The notes beneath the pieces were generated by a model, which made no database searches, was not told the origin of the DNA, and saw nothing but the letters and a program-made list of their open reading frames with translations. Shown piece after piece: positions 41,994 through 51,739 of a DNA stretch of 64,000 bases. The translations under genes were made by a program, and so were the position numbers. Positions within the stretch are counted from its first letter, which is position 1, and every line of letters begins with the position of its first letter. The stretch lies in the NCBI RefSeq assembly GCF_014196515.1, contig NZ_JACIDV010000017.1, positions 1 through 64,000 on the forward strand, in the 5' to 3' direction. Origin of the DNA: Rhizobium skierniewicense. GTDB taxonomy: Bacteria > Pseudomonadota > Alphaproteobacteria > Rhizobiales > Rhizobiaceae.

Positions 41994-43361
41994 ATGACTG
42001 CGAGAATTCTGGTCGTTGATGACATTGCAGCAAATGTGAAGCTTCTCGAAGCGCGTTTGTCGGCGGAATATTTCGATGTCATCTCCGCAGACAATGGCGC
42101 AAAGGCTCTGGCGATCTGCGCCAGCGAGCAGGTCGATATCATTCTGTTGGACATCATGATGCCCGACATGGATGGCTTCGAGGTCTGCGAGCGTCTGAAG
42201 GCCAACCCGGTAACAGCGCATATCCCGGTTGTCATGGTCACCGCCCTCGATCAGCCCAGCGACAGGGTCCGCGGCCTCAAAGCCGGTGCCGATGATTTTC
42301 TGACCAAGCCGGTCAATGACCTGCAGCTCATCTCCCGCGTCAAGAGCCTCGTGCGTTTGAAGACCATGAGCGACGAGCTGCGCATTCGTGCCGAAGCCGC
42401 CAAGACGATTGGCGTCGGTGAGCCCATCTGTGAAGACGCGCAGATCGAACTGCCCGGTCGTGTTCTGCTTGTCGATGGCCGCGCCAGCTCGCAGGAGCGT
42501 ATCATCAAGGCGCTGAAGCCCGTTGCCGAAGTCTGCGCTCTTGCCGAACCGGGCAATGCCTTGTTCGAAGCGGCGGAGGGTGACTACGAGATGGTCATCG
42601 TCAACTCCAATTTCGATGATTTCGATCCCTTGCGCCTGTGCTCGCAACTGCGCTCTCTGGAGCGGACACGCTTCCTGCCGCTGTTGCTGGTGACGGAACA
42701 GGGCGACGAGGCCATGATCGTGCGCGCGCTGGAACTCGGCGTGAATGATTACATTGTGCGTCCGCTGGATACCAACGAACTCGTGGCCCGCACGCTGACC
42801 CAGATCAAGCGGAAGCGCTTCAACACGCGCCTGCGTGAGAATCTCAACCAGACCATGGAAATGGCCGTGATCGATGATCTCACCGGTCTCAACAATCGCC
42901 GGTATCTCGATAACCATCTCAAGGTTCTGTTCAACCGGGCAGCCACGCGTGGACGGGCATTGTCGGTCTGCATGACAGACATTGATCGTTTCAAGAGTGT
43001 GAATGACACCTACGGCCACGATGCGGGCGACGAAGTGTTACGCGAGTTCGCAGCCCGCCTGCGCTCCACCGTGCGTGGTGCGGATCTCGCCTGCCGATAT
43101 GGCGGCGAAGAGTTCGTGGTGGTGATGCCGGATACCGACATGGAGATGGCGGCGTCCGTTGCGGAGCGGCTGCGCTTTATCATTGAGAGCAGGCCCTTCG
43201 TGCTGCGCTCCGGTCGCGAACTGCACATCACCGCCTCCCTGGGCATCGCCTGCAATGCTGTCTCCGTGGAAACGCCCGATGCGCTGATGCGCCATGCAGA
43301 CCAAGCTCTGTACGAGGCAAAGAACGCCGGCCGTAACCGCGTCTGTGCCGCTGCGGCCTGA
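41994..43361 (+). CDS. pleD: Response regulator PleD, diguanylate cyclase
   Basis: A 455-residue protein with receiver domain 1 (Asp53 in IILLDIMMPDMDG), a second degenerate receiver (about 155-275) and a C-terminal GGDEF domain making cyclic di-GMP. The active-site motif is GGEEF, and the inhibitory I-site RGAD lies five residues before it, so product inhibition should be intact. Cotranscription with divK links it to cell-cycle and polarity control. Confidence 0.97.
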   Translation: MTARILVVDDIAANVKLLEARLSAEYFDVISADNGAKALAICASEQVDIILLDIMMPDMDGFEVCERLKANPVTAHIPVVMVTALDQPSDRVRGLKAGADDFLTKPVNDLQLISRVKSLVRLKTMSDELRIRAEAAKTIGVGEPICEDAQIELPGRVLLVDGRASSQERIIKALKPVAEVCALAEPGNALFEAAEGDYEMVIVNSNFDDFDPLRLCSQLRSLERTRFLPLLLVTEQGDEAMIVRALELGVNDYIVRPLDTNELVARTLTQIKRKRFNTRLRENLNQTMEMAVIDDLTGLNNRRYLDNHLKVLFNRAATRGRALSVCMTDIDRFKSVNDTYGHDAGDEVLREFAARLRSTVRGADLACRYGGEEFVVVMPDTDMEMAASVAERLRFIIESRPFVLRSGRELHITASLGIACNAVSVETPDALMRHADQALYEAKNAGRNRVCAAAA

Positions 43362-44057
43362 CGATTCCACCGCCTTTGGCTTTCGTGACGGTTATCCACA
43401 GCAATCACTTTGGAAGATCACTTTTGTGATCACGGTGTAATCTCTTCACTATTGCGAAAGCCAAAAAAGGGCCAGTTTAACCGCGCTTGGCATCGTGCAA
43501 AATAGCCCCAGTGTGACGGATAATGGAACACAGGCGATTTTTTGAGATGAGCTCTACTCTTTCAGAGTAGCTCTGCCATTTTGAAATAAGAAAGAAATTT
43601 TTCAGAATATGTTTCATGCGATAAGCAAAGTTTATCTTTGTATCGAAATTGTCTGATTTATGAAATACTATGTTTCAAGACGGGAAATTTAACCATGTAG
43701 GGCGATCAATTGGGTCTCGCGTTAAGAATTTGTTGATTTTCTTCGCGTCTTGAGCAAAGCTTTGGTCAAGAACACAAGGTTTGCGAACTGAGGCGTTGTC
43801 GCCAAGATGAGGCAGAACGGTGTTCGGAGAAAGCGGCGGTTCTTTCCGCTTAAAGAACCAACGCATTGCGAATACCCCATGGTGCTCAGGTCCGCCGCAT
43901 CTCCTGGGTCTTGGGGTTGGTCGACCGGCGACGCTCTTGAACGGTTCCTCGTGCTGTCATTGCTGTCCCGGTCGACCCACTTTTCCAGCGGTCCCCCACA
44001 TCTCATATTCCGTCGGATCACGCCGCTTGTTGAATTGATCAATTCAAGAGCGACCAT
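43362..44057. other. Non-coding region with several inverted repeats
   Basis: About 700 bases with no supported protein gene. Features: a perfect DnaA box TTATCCACA at 43392-43400; hairpin GATCAC-TTTT-GTGATC at 43416-43431; CTACTCT-ttc-AGAGTAG at 43554-43570; an AT-rich section 43590-43730; competing stems at 43831-43859; and a 10-bp repeat GGTCGACCGG/CCGGTCGACC (43919-43928 and 43968-43977) enclosing 39 bases. Its right part could encode a structured RNA, but no known RNA family was recognised. Confidence 0.45.
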
Positions 44058-44083
44058 AAAAAAACGCGCCTCAAAGGGCGCGT
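44058..44083 (-). terminator. Terminator of rpmG
   Basis: ACGCGCC (44064-44070) pairs with GGCGCGT (44077-44083). The A run at 44058-44063 becomes the T run on the minus strand, 25 bases past the rpmG stop. Confidence 0.9.
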
Positions 44084-44107
44084 CTTTTGCATGCGATTCC
44101 AAGGAAA

Positions 44108-44275
44108 TTACTTGATCTTCGTTTCCTTGAATTCAACGTGCTTGCGTACGACTGGATCGTACTTGGTCTTCGTCATCTTGTCCGTGAACGTACGGCTGTT
44201 CTTCGTTGTGACGTAGAAAGTACCGGTGTCGGCCGTCGACAGCAGCTTGATCTTGATTGTTGTAGCTTTCGCCAT
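44108..44275 (-). CDS. rpmG: 50S ribosomal protein L33
   Basis: A 55-residue ribosomal protein starting [18 protein letters not shown] and ending [11 protein letters not shown]. It lacks the four zinc cysteines found in some L33 forms, so it is the zinc-independent type. AGGAC lies upstream of ATG 44275. It has its own terminator and a separate transcript is likely. Confidence 0.97.
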   Translation of the reverse strand: MAKATTIKIKLLSTADTGTFYVTTKNSRTFTDKMTKTKYDPVVRKHVEFKETKIK

Positions 44276-44364
44276 AGTCGTCCTGCCTTTAACAAATAGT
44301 GAGTCCGCGGCCCTGTTGGACCCCGGCTAAATCTGGCGCGAAACTACGGATCGCGCCTGAAAAG

Positions 44365-45537
44365 TCAAGTCCGATTTGATCCGAAAACCGACCTGGCAAT
44401 GGAAAGCACGACGTAGAGCCCGAAAAACATCGCCAAAGCCCAGGCAAAACCGTCTGTTCCGGCAATATCCATGGAAATCCCCACCGTCTGCGGCCCGGCT
44501 ATGGTGCCGATGGCGTAACAGAAGATAAAGGCGGCGTTGGCTGCCACAAGGTCTGAGCCGGTAAGGCGTGAACCCAGATGCGTGAGTCCCACCGTATACA
44601 TGCCCGAAACACAGCCACCCCACAGCAAAAGCAGCGACGAGAGCAGCACCCAGTTATCCACCAGCAAAGGCAGCGCAAGCGTACCGATCACGCCGGTCAG
44701 CGCCATCAGGCCCAGTAGCACACGCCTGTCCTTGATGCGGTCGGACAGCATGCCGATGGGGATCTGGAACGCCATGTTGCCGATAGCCATGACGGTCAAA
44801 AGCAGCGCCGCCTGCGATTCGCTGAAACCTTCACGCGTGGCATAAACCGGAAACAGCGACAGCCCGCCTGCCTGCACCGAGCCGTAAACGAAGGCGGCAG
44901 CCGAGGCCATGGGCACCAGCCAGATGTAACGGAAGAAATGGTGGTTGGGCTTTTCGTCGAGGCTGGGGCTTTCATGACGCGCCAGATAGATCGGGATTGC
45001 AGCCAGAAGAATGATGGCAGAGCCGAGCAGGAAGGGGGTTATTCCCTCGCTGCCGATGGCGGAAAACAGCAAGGGGCCGCCTGCGAAGCCCACCGCCATG
45101 CCGGTCGCATACATGCCAAGAACCAATCCGCGACGCTTGGGTGGCGCTGCGGCGTTGATCCAGAATTCCGACAGGATGAACAGCATGGCCGTTGCACCGT
45201 GGAAGACGATCCGCAAGGGGAACCACATCCAGAAGGCTTCGGCGAAATAAAATCCCAGCGCGCTGATGGCGGAAACGACAACAGCCGTCATCATGGTGCG
45301 CGCGACACCAAATTCGTGCGCCAGCCGGCTGGTCATCGGTGCCGCTATCATGGCGGCAACGCCAGCCATGGCGGTGTTGAGGCCTATCATCGTTGACGAG
45401 ATGCCGCGCTTTTCAAGAATGATGCTCAGAAGCGGCAGACCGAGGCCGATGGCGATGCCAACGGCGCTGATAGCGGAGATTGCGGCAATGAGCGATGGCC
45501 AGTGAATATCGTCGGCGTCGCTAGTCGGATGGGACAT
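44365..45537 (-). CDS. MFS transporter
   Basis: 390 residues with about 12 membrane spans of the major facilitator superfamily. The first half contains GLNTAMAGVAAMIAAPMTSRLAHEFG, a variant of motif A; the second half has IPIGMLSDRIKDRRVLLG, a clearer copy. The sequence resembles the YcaD-like/sugar-efflux-like group of small-molecule exporters. The substrate cannot be told. It lies 89 bases downstream of the rpmG start and on the same strand as the genes that follow. Confidence 0.88.
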   Translation of the reverse strand: MSHPTSDADDIHWPSLIAAISAISAVGIAIGLGLPLLSIILEKRGISSTMIGLNTAMAGVAAMIAAPMTSRLAHEFGVARTMMTAVVVSAISALGFYFAEAFWMWFPLRIVFHGATAMLFILSEFWINAAAPPKRRGLVLGMYATGMAVGFAGGPLLFSAIGSEGITPFLLGSAIILLAAIPIYLARHESPSLDEKPNHHFFRYIWLVPMASAAAFVYGSVQAGGLSLFPVYATREGFSESQAALLLTVMAIGNMAFQIPIGMLSDRIKDRRVLLGLMALTGVIGTLALPLLVDNWVLLSSLLLLWGGCVSGMYTVGLTHLGSRLTGSDLVAANAAFIFCYAIGTIAGPQTVGISMDIAGTDGFAWALAMFFGLYVVLSIARSVFGSNRT

Positions 45538-45545
45538 GTAGACCT

Positions 45546-46202
45546 TTACAGAAAGCCACGAATGAAAGTGCCGCGACGCTCGAAATATTGTCGCACCGGG
45601 CCTTCGGATTGCAATGAAGGGTCACCTATCATGAACTTTGTGACATCCTTGAGAACCATGCGTGTAATGGGTGCCATGTTCAGACTGGAATCGTCCTTGA
45701 TGTCAAGCCATTCAAGCTCTTGGAGCTCGTCAGAATCCTTGATTCCCTTAGGGTCGATGCCCGCCTCGTCAGTGAAACAGCAGAAAAACCGGGTGTCGAA
45801 TCGCCTGACACGGCCCGGCGGCGTGATCGCACGCGCCATGAAGCGCAACGGCGAGAGGTCGGGTCGATCTGGGTCTTTGCCGCAGCGCAGTCCCGTTTCC
45901 TCATGAAGTTCGCGCAGCGCGGCCAACGCCAGGGCACGCGCGCCCGATTGTGTCATAGGCCGAGAGGCCGCACGCATCAGATTGTCGATGACAACCGGCC
46001 TGAGATCGGTTCCGAAGGGCAGGGTACGGTCGGATGGATCGCGCTTGCCGCCGGGAAATACGTAGACATCAGGCATGAAAACATGGCGACTGGAGCGCTT
46101 GCCGACAAGCACGCGCACGTCGCTGCGCGATCGATCCAGAAGAAGGATGGACGCGGCGTCTTTCGGGCGCAGGTAGGGTGTTTTCTCCGAAGGCAAGGTC
46201 AT
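45546..46202 (-). CDS. NUDIX hydrolase family protein
   Basis: 218 residues resembling NUDT7/8/19-type proteins. The core REhxEExGh is intact (RELHEETGL), giving the metal-binding glutamates, but the first half of the Nudix box is altered: the usual upstream Gly and Glu are not in register (GARALALAAL). PDVYVFPGGKRDP matches the strand before the box. The substrate could be a CoA derivative or nucleotide. The ends of the flanking genes are only 8-10 bases away, so it is in an operon with DUF983 and the MFS gene. Confidence 0.85.
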   Translation of the reverse strand: MTLPSEKTPYLRPKDAASILLLDRSRSDVRVLVGKRSSRHVFMPDVYVFPGGKRDPSDRTLPFGTDLRPVVIDNLMRAASRPMTQSGARALALAALRELHEETGLRCGKDPDRPDLSPLRFMARAITPPGRVRRFDTRFFCCFTDEAGIDPKGIKDSDELQELEWLDIKDDSSLNMAPITRMVLKDVTKFMIGDPSLQSEGPVRQYFERRGTFIRGFL

Positions 46203-46211
46203 CGCACCCTG

Positions 46212-46652
46212 TCAGTGAGACGAGCCGTCGATCTGTTCTTTTTCGGGTTCGTTGCTGAAACCATGCATCCTCAGGGCCCATTGCAGGCCGATGACGCCGC
46301 CTTTTATGGGCTGGATCGTCAACAGCGCGACGAGAATGGTAATCGGTACCCAGATGGCGAAATGCACCCACATCGGCACCAGAAACACCGTATCCGTCAT
46401 CATGAAACCGCCAACCGCAACGTGGCCGAGAATCATGATCGAGATATAGGGCGGCAGGTCGTCGGAGCGCTGGTGGTGCATGTCTTCACCGCAGGACGCG
46501 CATTCATCGACGGGCTTTAGCCAGGCGCGAAAGAGGTGGCCGTTGCCGCAGGCCGGGCAACGGCTGAGAATTCCTCGCATGATGGAGCGACCCAGCGGAC
46601 GGTCTTCCGGCTTGCCACCATACTGCACTGTCTGCGTCTCGGTCGTCGTCAT
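46212..46652 (-). CDS. DUF983 family membrane protein
   Basis: 146 residues. The N-terminal part has two cysteine pairs (CPACGNGHLFRAWLKPVDECASCGEDM), a zinc-ribbon, followed by two membrane spans (YISIMILGHVAVGGFMM and FAIWVPITILVALLTI). Function is unknown; the family is common in alphaproteobacteria. It lies between rnr and the NUDIX gene. Confidence 0.9.
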   Translation of the reverse strand: MTTTETQTVQYGGKPEDRPLGRSIMRGILSRCPACGNGHLFRAWLKPVDECASCGEDMHHQRSDDLPPYISIMILGHVAVGGFMMTDTVFLVPMWVHFAIWVPITILVALLTIQPIKGGVIGLQWALRMHGFSNEPEKEQIDGSSH

Positions 46653-46673
46653 GTGCTTATCCTTTTACACCAG

Positions 46674-49025
46674 CTATCTGCGTCTGCGTGGCGGCCTTGT
46701 GCCGGGTGTCGGGCCGCTGCTGCGCCGTGTCGTCTTGTGGAAGGACCGTGTCGCCGCAGGCATTTTCTTGCCCTCGTTCAACACTTCGAACCGCAAGGCG
46801 CCGGCAAGTGGCACGGCCTCGGCCAAACGAACCTGAACGGCATCGCCCAGTTGATAGCCAAGTCCGGTCTTCTCACCCGTCAGAGCCTGATGCGCCTCGT
46901 CGTAGATGTAGTAGTCGGTACCCAGTGTAGATATAGGAACAAAGCCGTCAGCACCAAATTGCGGAAGCGCGACAAATAGTCCCGCCTTGGTGACACCGCC
47001 GACCCGGCCTTCGAACTCTTCGCCCACACGCTGGGAAAGATGATGCGCGATCAGTCTGTTGACCGTATCCCGTTCCGCCGCCATTGCCCGCCGCTCGAAG
47101 GTCGAGATTTCGGCTGCCACATCGGCCAGCGTTGCTTCTTCCTGTGGCGTGATGCCGCCTTCGCCCAGACCCAGCGAACCCACCAGCGCACGATGCACGA
47201 TAAGGTCGGCATAACGGCGGATAGGCGAGGTGAAATGCGCGTATTTCATCAGGTTCAGGCCGAAATGGCCGATATTGTCCGGGCTGTAGATCGCCTGGCT
47301 CTGGGATCGCAGCACCATTTCGTTGACGATGATCTGGTGCGGCGTATCGACCGCGCGCGCCAGAATGCCGTTGAAGGAGTTGGCGCGAACCTGTCCGCCT
47401 TTCACCAGCGAATAGCCGATGGTGGTCAGGAATTCGCGCAGCACCTCCTGTTTGGCGATCGTCGGCGCGTCATGCACGCGGTAGACCAGACGCTGCTTTT
47501 TCAGTTCCAGCGTCTCGGCGGCGCAGACATTGGCCTGGATCATCATCTCTTCGATCAGCTTATGCGCGTCGAGACGTTCCGGCACGTGCACGCGATCAAC
47601 CGTGCCATCGGATTTGAGAATGATCTTGCGTTCCGGCATATCCAGCTCAAGCGGCTGGCGGCGGTCGCGGCCAATCTTCATCACCTCGTAGGCGTGCCAG
47701 AGAGGCCGCAGGATGGGCTCCAGCATCGGGCCGGTCTTGTCATCGGGGTTGCCGTCGATCGCGGCCTGGGCCTGCTGGTACGAAAGCTTTGCCGCACTCT
47801 TCATCATGATGCGGTGGAAGGTATGGCTGGCCTTGCGGCCTTCCTTGGAAAACACCATCCGCACGGCAAGGGCCGGGCGATCGACGCCTTCTTTCAGCGA
47901 GCAGAGATCGTTGGAGATGCGCTCGGGCAGCATCGGCACAACGCGGTCGGGGAAATAGACCGAGTTGCCGCGCTTCAAGGCTTCGCGGTCCAGCGCCGAA
48001 CCGGACCGAATGTAATAGGATACATCTGCAATCGCGACGGTGACGATCACGCCGTCCGGATTGTCGGGCGAGGGGTCCAGCTCGGCGTAGACGGCGTCGT
48101 CGTGGTCCTTGGCATCGGCCGGATCAATGGTGATGAGCGGCAGTTTGCGCCAGTCTTCACGGTGCGCCATCGTTGCGGGCTTGGCCGCATCCGCTGCCGC
48201 CAGCACGTCTGACGGGAAAATGTGCGGAATACCATGCGCATGAATGGCGATCATCGAGATCGCCTTTTCGGACGCAACGGAACCGACGACGGACAGAACC
48301 TTGGCACGCGGCAGGCCGTAACGACCGCTGTTGCGGGAGGTTTCCACCTCGACAAGATCGCCGTCCTTGGCATCACCGACGCCATCGGGATCTATAACCA
48401 TCTCGTCGCCGCGACGCTCGATCGGCATCAGACGACCGCCACCACCCGGCGTTTCCTTGAAGACGCCGAGCGATCCGCCCTGCCGTCTGTCGATCAGCTT
48501 GATGATGCGAGCGGTATAGGCCGGACCACCGACGTCCTTGGATGGGAAAATCTTCGCGAGCACCCGGTCGCCGATGCCGCCCACAGGGGTCTTGCCCTTC
48601 TGGCGGTCGGCAGAGGATTGGCGGATGATGACGGCGGGGGCTGCGCCGTTTTCGTCCGGCCATTCCGCGGGACGACCGATCAGACCGCCATCCTTGTCGC
48701 GGGTGGTGATGTCGAGAACAGTCACCGGCGGCAGACCGCCCGGACGCATCAGCGACTTGCGGCTCTTGTGCACCATGCCATCGGTTTCGAGCTCCTTGAG
48801 GAGAGCCTTCAACTCGATGCGCGTTTCGCCCTTCAACCCGAAAGCCTTGGCGATTTCGCGCTTGGAGGCCTGGTCGGGATGCTCGGCAATGAACTTTAAG
48901 AGCACGTCGCGTGGGGGAACCTGGCCGTGGATGATACCAGCAGATTCGAGAACTTTTTTCCCGCGACCGGTGCGGCCGAAGCCATCGCCCGCCGAGCCGG
49001 ATGTCTTACGCGGTGCTTTGCTCAA
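46674..49025 (-). CDS. rnr: Ribonuclease R
   Basis: A 3'-5' processive exoribonuclease of 783 residues that degrades structured RNA. A winged-helix N-terminus (REIAKAFGLKGETRIELKALLKEL), cold-shock domains, the RNB catalytic core (ITIDPADAKDHDDAVYAE, with acidic metal ligands) and a C-terminal S1 domain (VGEEFEGRVGGVTKAGLFVAL) are present, plus an Arg-rich tail. The start codon is TTG at 49025, overlapping the topA stop as TTGA; I see no better start. It should be translationally coupled to topA. Confidence 0.96.
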   Translation of the reverse strand: MSKAPRKTSGSAGDGFGRTGRGKKVLESAGIIHGQVPPRDVLLKFIAEHPDQASKREIAKAFGLKGETRIELKALLKELETDGMVHKSRKSLMRPGGLPPVTVLDITTRDKDGGLIGRPAEWPDENGAAPAVIIRQSSADRQKGKTPVGGIGDRVLAKIFPSKDVGGPAYTARIIKLIDRRQGGSLGVFKETPGGGGRLMPIERRGDEMVIDPDGVGDAKDGDLVEVETSRNSGRYGLPRAKVLSVVGSVASEKAISMIAIHAHGIPHIFPSDVLAAADAAKPATMAHREDWRKLPLITIDPADAKDHDDAVYAELDPSPDNPDGVIVTVAIADVSYYIRSGSALDREALKRGNSVYFPDRVVPMLPERISNDLCSLKEGVDRPALAVRMVFSKEGRKASHTFHRIMMKSAAKLSYQQAQAAIDGNPDDKTGPMLEPILRPLWHAYEVMKIGRDRRQPLELDMPERKIILKSDGTVDRVHVPERLDAHKLIEEMMIQANVCAAETLELKKQRLVYRVHDAPTIAKQEVLREFLTTIGYSLVKGGQVRANSFNGILARAVDTPHQIIVNEMVLRSQSQAIYSPDNIGHFGLNLMKYAHFTSPIRRYADLIVHRALVGSLGLGEGGITPQEEATLADVAAEISTFERRAMAAERDTVNRLIAHHLSQRVGEEFEGRVGGVTKAGLFVALPQFGADGFVPISTLGTDYYIYDEAHQALTGEKTGLGYQLGDAVQVRLAEAVPLAGALRFEVLNEGKKMPAATRSFHKTTRRSSGPTPGTRPPRRRR

Positions 49026-51739
49026 GATTCTGCCTTCTTCGCTTTTGGTGCTGCCTTTGCCTTGGCCGCTGTTTTGGGCTTTGCAGCCGCTTTCGGTTTC
49101 GCAGCCGCCTTCGGCTTGGCTTTCGCCTTGGTCTCGCCATCGGCGCTGGCAGCCTTGGTGGCCTTCTTCGGCACTGCCGCCTTCTTGGCCTTGACGGGCT
49201 TGCCATTGCTGCCGGTGCCGGTCTTGGCAATGCGCTCGGCAATCAGCACCAAGGCCTCATCCAGCGTCACCGTGTCAGGTGTCTGCGCCTTGGGAATGGT
49301 GGCATTGACCTTGCCCCAGTTGACGTAAGGCCCATACTTGCCGTCACGAACGGTAATCGCACCGCCATCGGGATGGTCGCCCATTTCCTTCAATGCAGCA
49401 GGCGTGGACGAACGTCCACGGCCCGGCGATGCCTTCTTCTCTGCAATCACCGTGACTGCGCGGTTTAGGCCGATGGAGAACACGTCTTCGATGCTTTCGA
49501 GGTTGGCATACCCGCCATCATGCAGCAGAAACGGTCCGTAGCGCCCGAGACCGGCGGAAATCATCTTGCCGCTCTCCGGGTGCTTGCCGATATCGCGTGG
49601 CAGATTGATCAGCGCCAGCGCTTTCTCGTGGTCGATATCGTCAGGTGCCCAGCCCTTTGGCAGCGAAGACCGCTTGGCTTCCTTGCCATCGCCACGCTGG
49701 ATGTAAGGTCCGAAACGACCGGAGCGCAATGTCAGCTCTTCGCCCGTATGCGGGTCTGCACCCAGTGCCTTCGGCTCGTTCAGCGCGGCGGCATCGGCCT
49801 CTGCGCCATCCGAGTTCAGCTGGCGGGTGAAGTTGCATTCCGGGTAGTTCGAGCAGCCGACGAAGGCGCCGTATTTGCCGAGCTTCAGCGACAGATTACC
49901 CGTGCCGCAAACCTGGCAGATACGGGGATCGGAGCCGTCTTCGCGGGTCGGAAACACCAGCGGGGCCAGAACCTCGTTCAGCGCATCCAGCACGTTGGTG
50001 ACGCGCAGTTCCTTGGTGTCTTCGATCTGGGCGAAGAAGTCCTTCCAGAAATCGCGAAGAACCTGCTTCCAGTCCAGTTCACCTGCCGAGATCCGGTCGA
50101 GTTTTTCTTCCAGATCGGCGGTGAAATCGTATTCCACGTATTTCGTGAAGAAGCTTTCGAGGAACGCTGTCACCAGTCGTCCGCGCGAGTGTGGCACGAG
50201 CTTGCGCTTGTCGACGATGATATATTCACGGTCGCTCAGCGTTTTCAGTGTCGCCGCATAGGTGGAGGGGCGGCCAATGCCGAGTTCTTCCATCTTCTTG
50301 ATGAGCGACGCTTCCGAATAGCGCGGCGGCGGCTCGGTGAAGTGCTGGCTGGCGTTGATCTTCTGCTTGGCCAGCGCCTCGCGGACATTGATCTGCGGCA
50401 GACGGCCATCTTCATCGCTATCGTCGCTTTGCTCGCCGTCTTCCTTCTGGTCGGTATAGGCGGCAATGAAGCCGTCGAAACGGATAACCGAACCAACGGC
50501 GCGAAGGCCAGCCTTCTCGCCCTTGTTGTCGGCCAGAATTTCAACGGTAGTGCGTTCGATTTCCGCAGATGCCATCTGGCTGGCGATGCCGCGCTTCCAG
50601 ACAAGTTCGTAAAGACGCAACTGGTCGGCATCGAGATACGTTTTCACCTGGTCGGGTGTGCGGCTAAAGTCCGTCGGGCGAATGGCTTCGTGCGCTTCCT
50701 GGGCGTTCTTGGCCTTGGTGGAATAAAGACGCGCTTTTTCCGGCACGTAACGGGCACCGAACTGTTCGCCAATGGCGCTGCGGGCTGCATCGATGGCTTC
50801 TGGTGCCATCTGCACACCATCGGTACGCATATAGGTAATGAGACCGACGGTCTCACCACCGATGTCGATACCTTCATACAGCCGCTGTGCGACCTGCATG
50901 GTGCGCGAGGCGGAAAAACCCATGCGCGACGATGCGGCCTGCTGCAACGTTGATGTCGTGAAGGGAGGGCCGGGGTTGCGCTTGACCGGCTTGGCATCAA
51001 CCGTATCCACGGTGTAGGTCGCACCTTCCAGCAATGTCTTCAGACGGGTCGCATCATCGCCTGTCTTGACCGATCGACCCTGCAGGCGCTTGCCATCGGC
51101 AGACACCAGCTTGGCCTCGAAGTCATCGCCACGCGGCGTCTTCAACAGAGCCGAGATGTTCCAGTATTCCTCGGATACGAAACGCTCGATTTCCGATTCC
51201 CGGTCGCAGACCAGACGCAGCGATACGGACTGAACGCGGCCAGCCGAACGCGAACCCGGTAGCTTGCGCCACAGAACGGGAGAGAGGTTGAAGCCGACGA
51301 GATAGTCCAGCGCGCGGCGGGCAAGATACGCATCCACCAGGGGAACGTCGATGTCGCGTGGATCAGCCATCGCGTCCAGAACGGCTTTCTTGGTGATGGC
51401 GTTGAACACGACGCGCTTGACTGGCTTGTCGCCGATGACCTTTTTCTTTTTCAGAAGGTCGAGAACATGCCAGGAAATGGCTTCCCCTTCGCGATCCGGG
51501 TCGGTCGCGAGAAACAATCCGTCGGATGCCTTCACGGCATCGGCGATTTCCTTCATGCGCTTCTGCGAGGCAGGATCAACCTCCCACAGCATTTCGAAAT
51601 CCTGATCGGGAAGCACCGAGCCATCTTTTGCGGGAAGATCGCGAACGTGGCCGAACGATGCGAGCACCTTGTAGCCTGGACCAAGATACTTGTTGATCGT
51701 CTTGGCTTTTGCCGGAGATTCTACGACGACGACATTCAT
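49022..51739 (-). CDS. topA: DNA topoisomerase I
   Basis: A 905-residue type IA enzyme that relaxes negative supercoils. The Toprim domain starts MNVVVVESPAKAKTI; the active tyrosine is in LITYMRTDG (near 304). One C4 zinc motif (CQVCG...CSNYPEC) lies near 600-625, followed by repeated topoisomerase C-terminal modules (GRFGPYIQ, GRYGPFLLHDG, GKYGPYVNWG). The last 55 residues are a repetitive Lys/Ala tail (units like AAAKPK), a DNA-binding basic tail. It is upstream of rnr, the usual rhizobial order dprA-topA-rnr. Confidence 0.97.
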   Translation of the reverse strand: MNVVVVESPAKAKTINKYLGPGYKVLASFGHVRDLPAKDGSVLPDQDFEMLWEVDPASQKRMKEIADAVKASDGLFLATDPDREGEAISWHVLDLLKKKKVIGDKPVKRVVFNAITKKAVLDAMADPRDIDVPLVDAYLARRALDYLVGFNLSPVLWRKLPGSRSAGRVQSVSLRLVCDRESEIERFVSEEYWNISALLKTPRGDDFEAKLVSADGKRLQGRSVKTGDDATRLKTLLEGATYTVDTVDAKPVKRNPGPPFTTSTLQQAASSRMGFSASRTMQVAQRLYEGIDIGGETVGLITYMRTDGVQMAPEAIDAARSAIGEQFGARYVPEKARLYSTKAKNAQEAHEAIRPTDFSRTPDQVKTYLDADQLRLYELVWKRGIASQMASAEIERTTVEILADNKGEKAGLRAVGSVIRFDGFIAAYTDQKEDGEQSDDSDEDGRLPQINVREALAKQKINASQHFTEPPPRYSEASLIKKMEELGIGRPSTYAATLKTLSDREYIIVDKRKLVPHSRGRLVTAFLESFFTKYVEYDFTADLEEKLDRISAGELDWKQVLRDFWKDFFAQIEDTKELRVTNVLDALNEVLAPLVFPTREDGSDPRICQVCGTGNLSLKLGKYGAFVGCSNYPECNFTRQLNSDGAEADAAALNEPKALGADPHTGEELTLRSGRFGPYIQRGDGKEAKRSSLPKGWAPDDIDHEKALALINLPRDIGKHPESGKMISAGLGRYGPFLLHDGGYANLESIEDVFSIGLNRAVTVIAEKKASPGRGRSSTPAALKEMGDHPDGGAITVRDGKYGPYVNWGKVNATIPKAQTPDTVTLDEALVLIAERIAKTGTGSNGKPVKAKKAAVPKKATKAASADGETKAKAKPKAAAKPKAAAKPKTAAKAKAAPKAKKAES

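Noticed and set aside
43675-43866. 63- and 126-codon minus-strand frames in the pleD-rpmG gap
   Set aside because: No binding site, no recognisable domain, and low-complexity basic composition; the region looks non-coding.
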